A stretch of DNA of 5,947 nucleotides from Helicobacteraceae bacterium. Lineage in GTDB: Bacteria > Campylobacterota > Campylobacteria > Campylobacterales > Sulfurimonadaceae. Below the pieces are notes generated by a model, which saw only the letters and a program-made list of their open reading frames with translations, made no database searches and was not told where the DNA came from. The DNA is taken from assembly GCA_027083665.1 (NCBI GenBank), contig JALWNV010000098.1, forward strand, positions 1 to 5,947, in the 5' to 3' direction. Within the stretch, counting starts at the first letter, position 1; every line of letters begins with the position of its first letter. This document shows, piece by piece, positions 1-5,947 of this stretch. Position numbers and translations under genes: made by a program.

Positions 1-563
1 GCGAGGGAAAGGGCTTTTGAGCGGTGCGAGAGCTTTTGTTTGATTTCGGGGTCGAGTTCGCCGAGTGTCCGGTCGAAACCCTCGGGGATGAATAGGGGGT
101 CGTACCCGAATCCGCCGTCGCCGCGAGGGGTGTCGATGACACTGCCGTGCATCCAGCCGTGGACGGTATATTCGCCTTCGCGGCTGACGATGCTGACGGC
201 GGCGGTGTAGAAAGCCGGCGATGTATGAAGGCCCTTGGATTTGAGGGTGTCGACGAGTTTGTTCAGGTTGTCTTTGTCGCCTGCGCCGGTACCGGCGTAG
301 CGGGCGCTGTAGATGCCGGGAGCATTGTCCAGCGCGGTGACGCTGATACCGCTGTCGTCGGAGAGGACAACGGCGTTATTGTCCCCGAGGGCACGGTAGA
401 CCGTACGTGCTTTGATAAGGGCATTCTCGGCGAAAGTATTTCCATCTTCGACGATTTCTCCCACATCGATGAGATCGGAGTAGGCGATGACGTTAAAGTC
501 GCCGCAAAGGGCTTTGATCTCTTCGATTTTGCCTTGGTTTGAAGTGGCGAGAACGAGTTGCAT
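1..563 (-). CDS. rdgB: RdgB/HAM1 family non-canonical purine NTP pyrophosphatase (3' end outside window)
   Basis: Hydrolyses dITP/ITP and XTP to the monophosphate plus pyrophosphate in the cytoplasm, keeping deaminated purines out of DNA and RNA (family knowledge). Reading the minus strand from the ATG at 563-561 gives 187 complete codons with no stop before the window edge. Family signatures appear in order: the N-terminal nucleotide-binding TSNQGK (residues 7-12), FAENALIKA (44-52), SDDSGI (68-73) with the likely catalytic Asp70, [10 protein letters not shown] (82-91), GDGGFGYDP (148-156) and SHRSKAL (179-185). Homologues are about 195-200 residues, so only some 10-15 C-terminal residues are missing. 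A strong GGAGGAGG ribosome site (574-567) precedes the start, 13 bp after the moeA stop, so it is probably the last or a late gene of the molybdopterin operon. No functional link to cofactor synthesis is obvious; co-transcription seems incidental. Confidence 0.95.
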   Translation of the reverse strand, partial: MQLVLATSNQGKIEEIKALCGDFNVIAYSDLIDVGEIVEDGNTFAENALIKARTVYRALGDNNAVVLSDDSGISVTALDNAPGIYSARYAGTGAGDKDNLNKLVDTLKSKGLHTSPAFYTAAVSIVSREGEYTVHGWMHGSVIDTPRGDGGFGYDPLFIPEGFDRTLGELDPEIKQKLSHRSKALSL

Positions 564-576
564 GGGCCTCCTCCGC

Positions 577-1791
577 TTAGAGCCGGTCGAGCTTCAGCAC
601 GCGTACGGCGGTGCCCGCTTCGAGCGGACCGTCGCTCTCGTCGGTGATCATCAGCCCCGTCTCGCCGATCATATTGGTCAGGATTGCGGAACTTCCCGTT
701 TTTTTGCCCTCGAAATCGACGACATAGCGGCCGTTTTCGAACCGGAGGTTGCAGGCGGTGAACTCGGTTTTTTTCGAACGTTTGACGAACGGTGCTTTGA
801 GGGTCGCTTCGACGAGCGTATGTCCGGGATCGCGGCCGAGCATTTTCCGGATCAGCGGCAGACCGTAAAGGATGAACGTGACGGTGGAAGAGTAGGCGAA
901 TCCCGGCAGCGCGAGGATAAACTGCCGGCCGCGCTGTGCGACCATGATGTGCTGACCGGGTTTGATGCGTACGCCCTTGTAGACCACGGCGGCGCCGAGG
1001 GCGGGGACGATATCCTTGACGAAGTCGTAGTCGCCGACGCTGACGCCGCCGGTACTGACAACGATATCGCTGCTCTCGAGCGCGTTTTCGAACGCGCGGG
1101 TAATCCCCGCCCTGTCGTCAGGGGCCGTCCCCAGCTGTACGACTTCCGCCCCGGCACTCTGCGCCAGGGCGGCGATCGTATAATTGTTGGAACTGCGGAT
1201 TTGCGACGGGGTCGTCGCGTTCTCGCCGAGATCGAGAATTTCGCTGCCGGTGGAGAGTACCCCGACGCGCGGACGCAGGGCGACGGGAACCATCACACGG
1301 TTCAGCCCCGCCATCACACCGATCTCGGCAAAGCTGATCGGCGTACCCTTCGGAATGAGGATGTCGCCTTCGAAGTAGCTTTCGCCGACAGGCCGGACGC
1401 TGAAGCCTTCGGGGACCGCTTCGTCGATGACGATACGGCCGTCGCGGAGGGTAACGTTTTCAATGGGAATGAGTGTGTCCGCTCCCGCGGGCATCATTGC
1501 GCCGGTGAAGGTCTTGACGCAGGTTCCCGCCGTGACGGTCGTGCGGTTTTCACCGCCGGCGGGATTGTCGTCATCGGCGACGGCGATCGATCCCGCACGC
1601 TGATCCCCGGCCCGGATGGCGTAGCCGTCCATCGCCGCCGTGGGATGGCGCGGGTAGTCTTCGTCCGCGACGATATGCTCGGCGAGGATACGGCCGAGCG
1701 CGTCGGGCAGGGCGACTTTTTCATAGCGGACGCCGCCGGTATCGAGTGCGTTCAGCCGTTCGACGGATTCGGTATAGGAGAGAAAACTCAT
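577..1791 (-). CDS. moeA: Molybdopterin molybdotransferase MoeA (possibly MoeA2-type)
   Basis: Inserts molybdate (or tungstate) into adenylylated molybdopterin, the last step of basic molybdenum cofactor synthesis (family knowledge). The 404-residue length is normal for MoeA. Landmarks: AMDGYA (53-58) with Asp55, [10 protein letters not shown] (96-105), the MogA-like domain starting near 174 with STGSE (180-184), [10 protein letters not shown] (248-257), KPGQH (277-281) and LPGFAYSS (295-302), then a C-terminal beta domain from about 325. Compared with E. coli MoeA recalled from memory, the active-site Asp142 in GED aligns with Ser138 (GES), and the LPGNP motif reads LPGFA, so the second proline is Ala299. 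The start ATG overlaps the moaE stop by 4 bp (ATGA), and a GGGAGG ribosome site lies 6 bases upstream inside moaE. C. jejuni carries moaD-moaE-moeA2 in the same order as I recall, so this may be a second, divergent MoeA. Family call is certain; metal preference is not. Confidence 0.96.
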   Translation of the reverse strand: MSFLSYTESVERLNALDTGGVRYEKVALPDALGRILAEHIVADEDYPRHPTAAMDGYAIRAGDQRAGSIAVADDDNPAGGENRTTVTAGTCVKTFTGAMMPAGADTLIPIENVTLRDGRIVIDEAVPEGFSVRPVGESYFEGDILIPKGTPISFAEIGVMAGLNRVMVPVALRPRVGVLSTGSEILDLGENATTPSQIRSSNNYTIAALAQSAGAEVVQLGTAPDDRAGITRAFENALESSDIVVSTGGVSVGDYDFVKDIVPALGAAVVYKGVRIKPGQHIMVAQRGRQFILALPGFAYSSTVTFILYGLPLIRKMLGRDPGHTLVEATLKAPFVKRSKKTEFTACNLRFENGRYVVDFEGKKTGSSAILTNMIGETGLMITDESDGPLEAGTAVRVLKLDRL

Positions 1792-2237
1792 GCGTCGCCT
1801 CCCGCGAGCAGTCCGCTGCCGCCGATGGCGGTGGAGCGGTCTGCCGCATAGATGCGCTCGCCGTTTTTCAGGTCGTATTTCCAGATGGGGGCGCTGGCTT
1901 TGAAATCTTCGACGAACGCCTCGATCATTTCCAGTGCGACCCGGCGCTTGGGCGAGAAGACGGCGGCGATATAAGAAGACTGGTGCAGCAGAACGTCTCC
2001 GCGGCTGTGGGCCATCTTCAGCAGCGCCCCCCGGCCGGCGGCTTTTTGCTGCCAGGCATCGAACCAGGAGGTAAGGATGGGCTCGTAGATGTCGAAACTG
2101 AGCCCTTCGATGCCGTTTTCGTCACGGACGGTTCCGACAAAGGGGATATAGGCGCCGTAGTTGCCGCGGGACTCCTCTTCATACCACTTTTTCAGCAGCT
2201 CCGGGACGTCGAGCGCCCCGTCATAGAGTTCCAGCAT
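1788..2237 (-). CDS. moaE: Molybdopterin synthase large (catalytic) subunit MoaE
   Basis: Forms the heterotetramer with MoaD that transfers two sulfurs to precursor Z (cPMP) to make molybdopterin, in the cytoplasm (family knowledge). The product is 149 residues, the usual MoaE size (E. coli 150). Visible family features: GAYIPFVGTVRDENG (28-42) with the conserved G-x-VR turn, HSRGDV (77-82), SPKRR (95-99) in the position of the E. coli HR pair, and FKASAPIWKYD (112-122), whose Lys113 and Lys120 match the two catalytic lysines of the family. It starts 3 bases after the moaD stop and ends in a 4-bp overlap with moeA, so all three are very likely translated from one message. The segment between 45 and 76 is less conserved against E. 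coli but in register. No truncation or frameshift is seen. Confidence 0.95.
   Translation of the reverse strand: MLELYDGALDVPELLKKWYEEESRGNYGAYIPFVGTVRDENGIEGLSFDIYEPILTSWFDAWQQKAAGRGALLKMAHSRGDVLLHQSSYIAAVFSPKRRVALEMIEAFVEDFKASAPIWKYDLKNGERIYAADRSTAIGGSGLLAGGDA
1798..1803 (-). promoter_or_regulatory. Ribosome binding site of moeA inside the end of moaE
   Basis: GGGAGG on the minus strand lies six bases before the moeA ATG and within the last codons of moaE (GGA GGC encode Gly146-Gly147). Together with the ATGA stop/start overlap this fixes the moeA start and suggests termination-reinitiation between the genes. Confidence 0.8.
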
Positions 2238-2240
2238 CGC

Positions 2241-2462
2241 TCAGCCTCCGCAGACCGGTGGAAGGAGGGAGACCTTGTCTCCGTCTTTGAGGGCGACGTC
2301 GAGACCGGAGACGAGGGTGTCGTTGACGGCGACGGCACTGTTTTTGAGCCACGCTTTGAGGGTCTCGTCGGCCCGGAGGGCTTCAGCGACTTCCGCCAGG
2401 GTGGATGCCTCCATCTCGACGGCCGGTTTTTGGATCGGTCCCAGAAATTCGATGCGAACCAT
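2241..2462 (-). CDS. moaD: Molybdopterin synthase small subunit MoaD (sulfur carrier)
   Basis: Ubiquitin-like (beta-grasp) sulfur carrier; its C-terminal glycine is adenylylated and thiocarboxylated by MoeB and sulfurtransferases, then donates sulfur inside MoaE (family knowledge). The 73-residue product begins MVRIEFLGPI and ends LLPPVCGG, the diagnostic MoaD tail with terminal Gly-Gly immediately before TGA. The reading frame stays open far upstream (to about 3170) across the antisense of mqnA, but that extension resembles nothing. The ATG at 2462-2460 is preceded by AAAGGA five bases away, and the length from there fits the family, so this start is preferred. It is the first gene of the minus-strand operon and has a candidate extended -10 promoter just upstream. 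The cysteine next to the Gly-Gly is unusual against the common V-A-G-G ending but should not block activation. Confidence 0.95.
   Translation of the reverse strand: MVRIEFLGPIQKPAVEMEASTLAEVAEALRADETLKAWLKNSAVAVNDTLVSGLDVALKDGDKVSLLPPVCGG
2245..2249 (-). promoter_or_regulatory. Ribosome binding site of moaE inside the moaD Gly-Gly codons
   Basis: On the minus strand the last two sense codons of moaD are GGA GGC, giving a perfect GGAGG seven bases before the moaE ATG. The invariant C-terminal diglycine of MoaD and the initiation signal of its partner subunit therefore share the same bases. This supports translational coupling of the two subunits. The sequence and spacing are seen directly; the coupling is inferred. 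Confidence 0.8.
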
Positions 2463-2490
2463 GTGTATCCTTTGGATAATAAAGTGCATG

Positions 2491-2499
2491 ATTATAGCA
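2491..2499 (-). promoter_or_regulatory. Candidate extended -10 promoter for moaD-moaE-moeA-rdgB
   Basis: Read on the minus strand this is TGCTATAAT, a perfect TATAAT with the TG of an extended -10 element. Transcription would begin near 2484, leaving a leader of roughly 20 bases before the moaD ATG, with AAAGGA in it. No good -35 hexamer is visible at normal spacing, which is common where the -10 is extended and in Campylobacterota. The leader is too short for a molybdenum-cofactor riboswitch. Confidence 0.6.
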
Positions 2500-2510
2500 A
2501 AGCGGGCTTT
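2499..2510. repeat. Short perfect inverted repeat between the divergent promoters
   Basis: AAAGC, two bases, GCTTT form a perfect 5+2+5 palindrome directly upstream of the moaD -10 and about 28 bp upstream of the mqnA -10. Its position would suit an operator or activator site acting on one or both directions. It does not resemble the ModE box as I know it. A palindrome this short can occur by chance, so the regulatory reading is weak. Confidence 0.3.
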
Positions 2511-2538
2511 AGCGCATGTTTTTTCAGCGCCGGAGTCG

Positions 2539-2544
2539 TATAAT
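2539..2544 (+). promoter_or_regulatory. Candidate -10 box for mqnA and downstream genes
   Basis: A perfect TATAAT sits 29 bases before the mqnA ATG. Start of transcription near 2551 would leave a leader of about 23 bases holding GAGGGG five bases before the ATG. There is no TG extension and no clear -35, though a T-run lies at 2519-2524, loosely like the T-rich upstream stretches of Campylobacter promoters. It faces away from the moaD promoter, with about 40 bp between the two -10 boxes. Confidence 0.6.
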
Positions 2545-2573
2545 TGTCGTCTTACATTAAGCGAGGGGAATAT

Positions 2574-3263
2574 ATGCGTTTTGGCCGTATCGAGTACCTC
2601 AATCTGCTGCCCTTTCATGTTTTCATGAAGCGCTACCTGCGTTATTCGCAGGCGAAGTCGGCGATACGGTACGGCGCGGATGTCCCTTCGAAGATCAACC
2701 GGGCTTTTGAGCGGCGGCGGATCGATGCGGCGTTTATCTCCAGCGTCAAGGCCCGCGGCTGCACCGATACGGGGCTCGGAATCATCGCCCGCGGCGAGGT
2801 GCAAAGTGTTCTGCTCGTCCCGGGCGAGCCCAAACCGGACAGTGCGTCGGCGACATCGAATGTACTTGCACGGGTATTGGGGCTCGAGGGGGAGGTCCTT
2901 ATCGGTGACCGGGCGCTTCGGGCGTATGCGGAAGGGGTCGAGGCGATCGATCTGGCGCAGGCGTGGGAGCGCCAAACCGGACTGCCGTTCGTTTTCGCCG
3001 TCTTGTGTACGCATGGGCATGTGAAAGAGGCCGAGCGGCTCAGCCGGCGGTTCGCCCGTGCGCCGCAAAAGATTCCGCAGTACCTGCTGCGGCAGGCGTC
3101 GCGGCGCAGCGGTATCGCCGTGTCGGTTATCCGGGAATACCTCGGCCGGATCGATTACGTGCTCGATCACCGCAGCCGCCGCGGACTGAAGCGGTTTTGG
3201 CGGTTGGCGGCCGAAAAGGGAGTGCGCCGCGGACGGCAGCGAAAAGAGCCGGACCGGACATAG
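2574..3263 (+). CDS. mqnA: Chorismate dehydratase MqnA (futalosine menaquinone pathway)
   Basis: Converts chorismate to 3-enolpyruvoylbenzoate, the first committed step of the futalosine route to menaquinone, the route used by Campylobacterota (family knowledge). The 229-residue product has the periplasmic-binding-protein-like fold signature of this family: FGRIEYLNLLPF (3-14), a loop ending IDAAFISSVKA (50-60), LIGDRALRA (109-117), DLAQAWERQTGLPFVFAV (126-143) and a C-terminal IDYVLDHRSRRGLKRFW (193-209). The ATG at 2574 is chosen because GAGGGG precedes it and family proteins begin there; a TTG at 2544 in the same frame would add ten residues but overlaps the -10 box. It is shorter than the roughly 270-residue enzymes of Thermus or Deinococcus. 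The last 15 residues are very basic (KGVRRGRQRK) and look like a non-conserved tail. MqnD is a related family, but the TGLPFVFAV block favours MqnA. Confidence 0.9.
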   Translation: MRFGRIEYLNLLPFHVFMKRYLRYSQAKSAIRYGADVPSKINRAFERRRIDAAFISSVKARGCTDTGLGIIARGEVQSVLLVPGEPKPDSASATSNVLARVLGLEGEVLIGDRALRAYAEGVEAIDLAQAWERQTGLPFVFAVLCTHGHVKEAERLSRRFARAPQKIPQYLLRQASRRSGIAVSVIREYLGRIDYVLDHRSRRGLKRFWRLAAEKGVRRGRQRKEPDRT

Positions 3264-3292
3264 AAATAAATTTGTGTTATACTGAGGGTATG

Positions 3293-4219
3293 ATGAAATT
3301 CGGAGCGGTCAGTACAGTCTTGTCGATATGGTTCGTTTCGCTGTTCGCGCGCGAACCGATAGAACCGCTGCCGCAGCATGTCGAATACGACAGGGCGAAG
3401 GCGGAGCTGGGCCGGAAGCTGTTTGAAGAGACGCTGCTGTCGCGCGACAAGAGCGTCGCGTGTGCCACCTGCCACAGCTTCGCCTCCGGCGGTGCGGATC
3501 CGCGTCCGGTGTCGGTCGGGGTGGAGGGCAAAAAGGGCAATATCCAGTCGCCGACGGTCTACAATGCCCGTTTCAATTTCAAACAGTTCTGGAACGGCCG
3601 GGCGGATTCGCTCCGGGCGCAGGCCAGCGGTCCGATCCACAATCCCGTGGAGATGGGGATGGAGAGCCGTATCGTCGAAGAACGCCTCAATGCGTCGCCG
3701 GAGTACCGTGCGCTGTTCAAGAAGGTGTACGGGACCGGCCGTATCAGTTACCGGCAGGCGATCGACGCCATCGTCGAGTTCGAAAAAGCGCTGGTGACGC
3801 CCAACAGCCGGTTCGACCGCTATCTGCGCGGCGAACTGAAACTGAACGACGAGGAGATGCGCGGCTACCGGCGATTCAAAGCACTCGGCTGCATTACCTG
3901 CCACAACGGCATTAATGTCGGCGGAAATTCGTTTCAGAAGATGGGGCTGTTCATTCCCTATAAATACCAAAAAGGCATCCCCGACCGTGCCGCCGTCACG
4001 AAAGACCCGCGGCACAGAAATGTCTTCAAAGTCCCTTCGCTGCGCAATGTTGCCCTGACGGCGCCCTATTTTCATGATGCTTCCGCGAAAACGCTCGAGG
4101 GGGCGGTTAAAACGATGAGTTATCACAATCTCGGAACGGAGCTTTCGCCGGAGGATGTGAAGGCGATCGTGGCTTTTTTGAAGACGCTGACCGGTGAGAC
4201 TCCGGAGATATTGCGATGA
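3293..4219 (+). CDS. ccp: Di-haem cytochrome c peroxidase, periplasmic
   Basis: Reduces hydrogen peroxide to water in the periplasm with electrons from small c-type cytochromes (family knowledge). The 308-residue product starts with an uncleaved-type signal: a short basic start, a hydrophobic stretch to about 18 and a likely cut after Ala19 (SLFA). Haem sites are CATCH (57-61, expected peroxidatic haem) and CITCH (200-204, expected electron-transfer haem). Between them lie QSPTVYNARFN (85-95), QFWNGRADSL (98-107) with the conserved Trp100, and NPVEMG (117-122) with Glu120; after the second haem come RNVALTAPYFH (251-261) and Met275, the expected axial ligand. Where Pseudomonas CcpA has SIGHGW with its distal His, this has SVGVEG, so Val77 replaces it. 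Two in-frame ATGs exist (3290, 3293); GAGG at 3284 is better spaced for 3293. It lies 29 bp after mqnA and overlaps the next gene by 4 bp. Confidence 0.93.
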   Translation: MKFGAVSTVLSIWFVSLFAREPIEPLPQHVEYDRAKAELGRKLFEETLLSRDKSVACATCHSFASGGADPRPVSVGVEGKKGNIQSPTVYNARFNFKQFWNGRADSLRAQASGPIHNPVEMGMESRIVEERLNASPEYRALFKKVYGTGRISYRQAIDAIVEFEKALVTPNSRFDRYLRGELKLNDEEMRGYRRFKALGCITCHNGINVGGNSFQKMGLFIPYKYQKGIPDRAAVTKDPRHRNVFKVPSLRNVALTAPYFHDASAKTLEGAVKTMSYHNLGTELSPEDVKAIVAFLKTLTGETPEILR

Positions 4220-5947
4220 AAGCGCCCGACAGAGCAACGGTCTTTCGTTCGCTCGCCGCGCTTGTCGCCGGGGTGGCGTCGTTTGTACTGCTGGCCTATT
4301 TTTATATGGCACAGCGGAATTTCGAGTATCACTTCAAAGAGGTCCGGGCGAAATTTCACGTCATGGACCGGAGCTATCATCTGCTCAACTATGAAATCCT
4401 TCGCGCTTCCCTGTTCGCTTATACCGACCAGGACAAGATCGTCCGGGAGACGGAACGTATCAAATCGGAATATGCGGAGCTGAAAAACCATCCCCTGTGG
4501 CGGGAAGCACATTTCAAGCAGACGGCGGAAGCGGTTGAAACGCTCGGAAAGATGATTGCGAAATACGAACGTGATGTCGAAGATTTTCTGATGCAAAACG
4601 CGGGGATCAAGAATTCGTTCGTTTTCATCTCTTCCCTGCCGGCGGAAAACCTGGAGTTGTTCGAGCGGTATCCGAAGCTGCACATGCGTATTCTTTCCGT
4701 CATCACAGAGATATCCCAGGCCCGTCTGCTGGCTGATGCATCGTATCTGCAGACGCTGGATGAAAATCTCGACGCAATCTCTCACATCAAGGGTCTGAAG
4801 GGAAAGAACAAACATTTTCTCGAGAGCTTTTTACTGCATGTGCGCTATATACAGCGGCATTATCCCGATTTTATCCGGACGATCGGAGCGATCGAGTCTT
4901 CCGGGCTGGATGCACAGATCGAGGCTGCGGAAAACACGTTCCTCGAAGCGGCGAAAACCGATTTCGCCATGTTGGACCGCTTTGCCTTTTTTCTCCTGGC
5001 GCTTTTCATTGCCGCGATGGTGATCATTATCGTACTGGTGTTGCGGACGGGCAGGGAAAATATCCGTTTGCGCCGTCTGGACAGGGAGCTGCACTATTCG
5101 CTCAGTCACGATCAGCTGACCGGACTGCTCAGCCGCAAACGTTTCGAAGAGCTGCAGGAGACATTCGATAAGCCGACCCTGCTGCTGCTCAATATCGATA
5201 ATTTCAAACATATCAATGACTTTTACGGTATCAAGACCGGCAATCTGATTCTCAAGGAGGTCGCCGTACTCATCCGTCAGCCGATACTGGAACCGTACCG
5301 TCCCTATTTTTTCCGGCTCGGCGGTGATGACTTCGGTATCGTGCTTCAGCAAGTCGATAGGGAGCGGGCGCGGCAGATGGGGACAATGATCAAACAGAGC
5401 ATCGAGAGCTACGCCTTCGCCGTCGACGGGATTGAAACCTATATTACGGTTTCCGTCGCGGCGAACTGTCTGCCGCCGCTGCTTGAAAATGCGGACCTCG
5501 TTCTCAAGTACGAGAAGAAGCGGCGCAGCGGAGGTGTCCTTTTCTTTACCGAAACCCTGCACCTCAAAGAGCAGGTCCGGAACAATCTCGCGATTACCCA
5601 CCGGGTGAAGTCGGCACTGGACAGAGACGCGATAGCCCCTTGGTTTCAGCCTATCGTCTCCATGGCGGACAACCGTATCGTCAAATATGAGGCACTGGTA
5701 CGGATGCATAACGAAGACGGCAGCGTCGAAACACCCGAGTCGTTTCTGCCGGTAGCCGGTCAGACACCGTATTACCGTATGATCACGAAGACCATGCTGC
5801 AGAAGGTGCTGCAGGCGATGGAGAAAAGCGGTCTGCGTTTTTCCATCAACCTTGCGATGCGGGACCTGGCCGACGAGAAGATGGTATCCATGCTGCTGAC
5901 GCTGCTTGAACATAACAAAGAGGCCGCTTCCCGGCTTGATGTGGAAC
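4216..5947 (+). CDS. Membrane GGDEF-EAL c-di-GMP signalling protein with helical periplasmic sensor (3' end outside window)
   Basis: Inner-membrane protein likely to make, break or sense cyclic di-GMP. The 577 codons present show a membrane helix near 9-31, an all-helical periplasmic region (about 32-254) and a second helix (about 255-277). The sensor contains LNYEILRASLFAYTDQD (57-73) and KNSFVFISSL (132-141), which recall the DAHL double helical bundle, though I cannot confirm it. It has no cysteine, so no covalent haem or thiol switch. A GGDEF domain (about 296-446) begins HDQLTGLLSR; its metal motif reads NIDNFKHIND (326-335), the base-binding Asp is Asn343, and the signature is RLGGDDF (367-373). 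No RxxD inhibitory site precedes it. An EAL domain begins near 455, with EALVRM (492-497) and SINLAMRDL (543-551), and is cut at the probable Glu577, so about two-thirds is missing. The ATG overlaps the ccp stop (ATGA) and has GGAG eight bases upstream. Confidence 0.92.
   Translation, partial: MKAPDRATVFRSLAALVAGVASFVLLAYFYMAQRNFEYHFKEVRAKFHVMDRSYHLLNYEILRASLFAYTDQDKIVRETERIKSEYAELKNHPLWREAHFKQTAEAVETLGKMIAKYERDVEDFLMQNAGIKNSFVFISSLPAENLELFERYPKLHMRILSVITEISQARLLADASYLQTLDENLDAISHIKGLKGKNKHFLESFLLHVRYIQRHYPDFIRTIGAIESSGLDAQIEAAENTFLEAAKTDFAMLDRFAFFLLALFIAAMVIIIVLVLRTGRENIRLRRLDRELHYSLSHDQLTGLLSRKRFEELQETFDKPTLLLLNIDNFKHINDFYGIKTGNLILKEVAVLIRQPILEPYRPYFFRLGGDDFGIVLQQVDRERARQMGTMIKQSIESYAFAVDGIETYITVSVAANCLPPLLENADLVLKYEKKRRSGGVLFFTETLHLKEQVRNNLAITHRVKSALDRDAIAPWFQPIVSMADNRIVKYEALVRMHNEDGSVETPESFLPVAGQTPYYRMITKTMLQKVLQAMEKSGLRFSINLAMRDLADEKMVSMLLTLLEHNKEAASRLDVE

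Noticed and set aside
487..1851. A 454-codon open frame on the plus strand opposite moeA.
   Set aside because: It is antisense to a clearly recognisable MoeA, shows no family motif, and is the kind of long shadow frame that GC-rich codon use produces.
2463..2490. Possible molybdenum-cofactor riboswitch ahead of the moa operon.
   Set aside because: The likely leader is only about 20 bases, far too short for the known Moco element, and no stem structure is visible.
2701..2714. A 14-base word (gggcttttgagcgg) that also occurs at 11-24.
   Set aside because: One copy is inside mqnA and the other opposite rdgB, with no matching flanks. A single 14-base match is not surprising in a window of this size and bias.
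2463..3170. A long minus-strand extension upstream of moaD that would make a 309-residue protein.
   Set aside because: It is antisense to mqnA, has no recognisable motif and leaves only the last 73 residues as MoaD. The internal ATG with its ribosome site and the MoaD family length explain the gene fully.
3264..3292. Possible terminator between mqnA and ccp.
   Set aside because: The gap is A/T-rich but has no hairpin or following T-run, so read-through is more likely.
3167..4312. A 381-codon minus-strand frame opposite the peroxidase gene.
   Set aside because: Arg-rich low-meaning translation, antisense to a gene with two CxxCH sites and strong family motifs; no ribosome site reason to prefer it.
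4831..5913. A 360-codon minus-strand frame opposite the GGDEF-EAL gene.
   Set aside because: The plus strand encodes the membrane helix, GGDEF and EAL motifs in one unbroken frame; the opposite frame has none.

Overview
The window is GC-rich, densely coded bacterial DNA from the chromosomal core. It carries seven protein genes in two divergent groups, with no RNA genes, insertion sequences or CRISPR arrays visible. Gene content and protein style suggest a high-GC member of the Campylobacterota. The pointers are a short MqnA of the futalosine menaquinone route, a moaD-moaE-moeA cluster like the one I recall from Campylobacter jejuni, a di-haem peroxidase and a long GGDEF-EAL protein. Hydrogenimonas- or Nitratifractor-like genomes would fit the base composition. 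This placement is inference, not something the DNA proves.

Minus strand, read right to left from about 2462 to the left edge: moaD, moaE, moeA and rdgB (cut by the window edge). The first three form a tight molybdenum-cofactor operon. MoaD and MoaE are the small and large subunits of molybdopterin synthase, which makes the dithiolene; MoeA then inserts the metal. Gaps are 3 bp, a 4-bp overlap and 13 bp, so one transcript is likely. rdgB, a house-cleaning nucleotide pyrophosphatase, appears to ride at the end.

The 111-bp space between moaD and mqnA (2463-2573) is the only real intergenic regulatory region. It holds two back-to-back -10 boxes facing opposite ways and a small perfect inverted repeat between them.

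Plus strand from 2574 to the right edge: mqnA (chorismate dehydratase), then after 29 bp a secreted di-haem cytochrome c peroxidase, then with a 4-bp ATGA overlap a membrane protein with a helical periplasmic sensor, a divergent GGDEF domain and an EAL domain cut by the window edge. Menaquinone and periplasmic c-type haem proteins belong to the same anaerobic respiratory physiology that uses molybdo- or tungsto-enzymes, so both arms plausibly serve respiration.

The most interesting features are the translational coupling of a periplasmic peroxidase to a c-di-GMP signalling protein, the apparent loss in that peroxidase of the distal histidine ligand known from Pseudomonas CcpA, and departures from canonical active-site residues in both MoeA and the GGDEF domain. 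No clearly new system is evident; the peroxidase/c-di-GMP pair is the best candidate for one.
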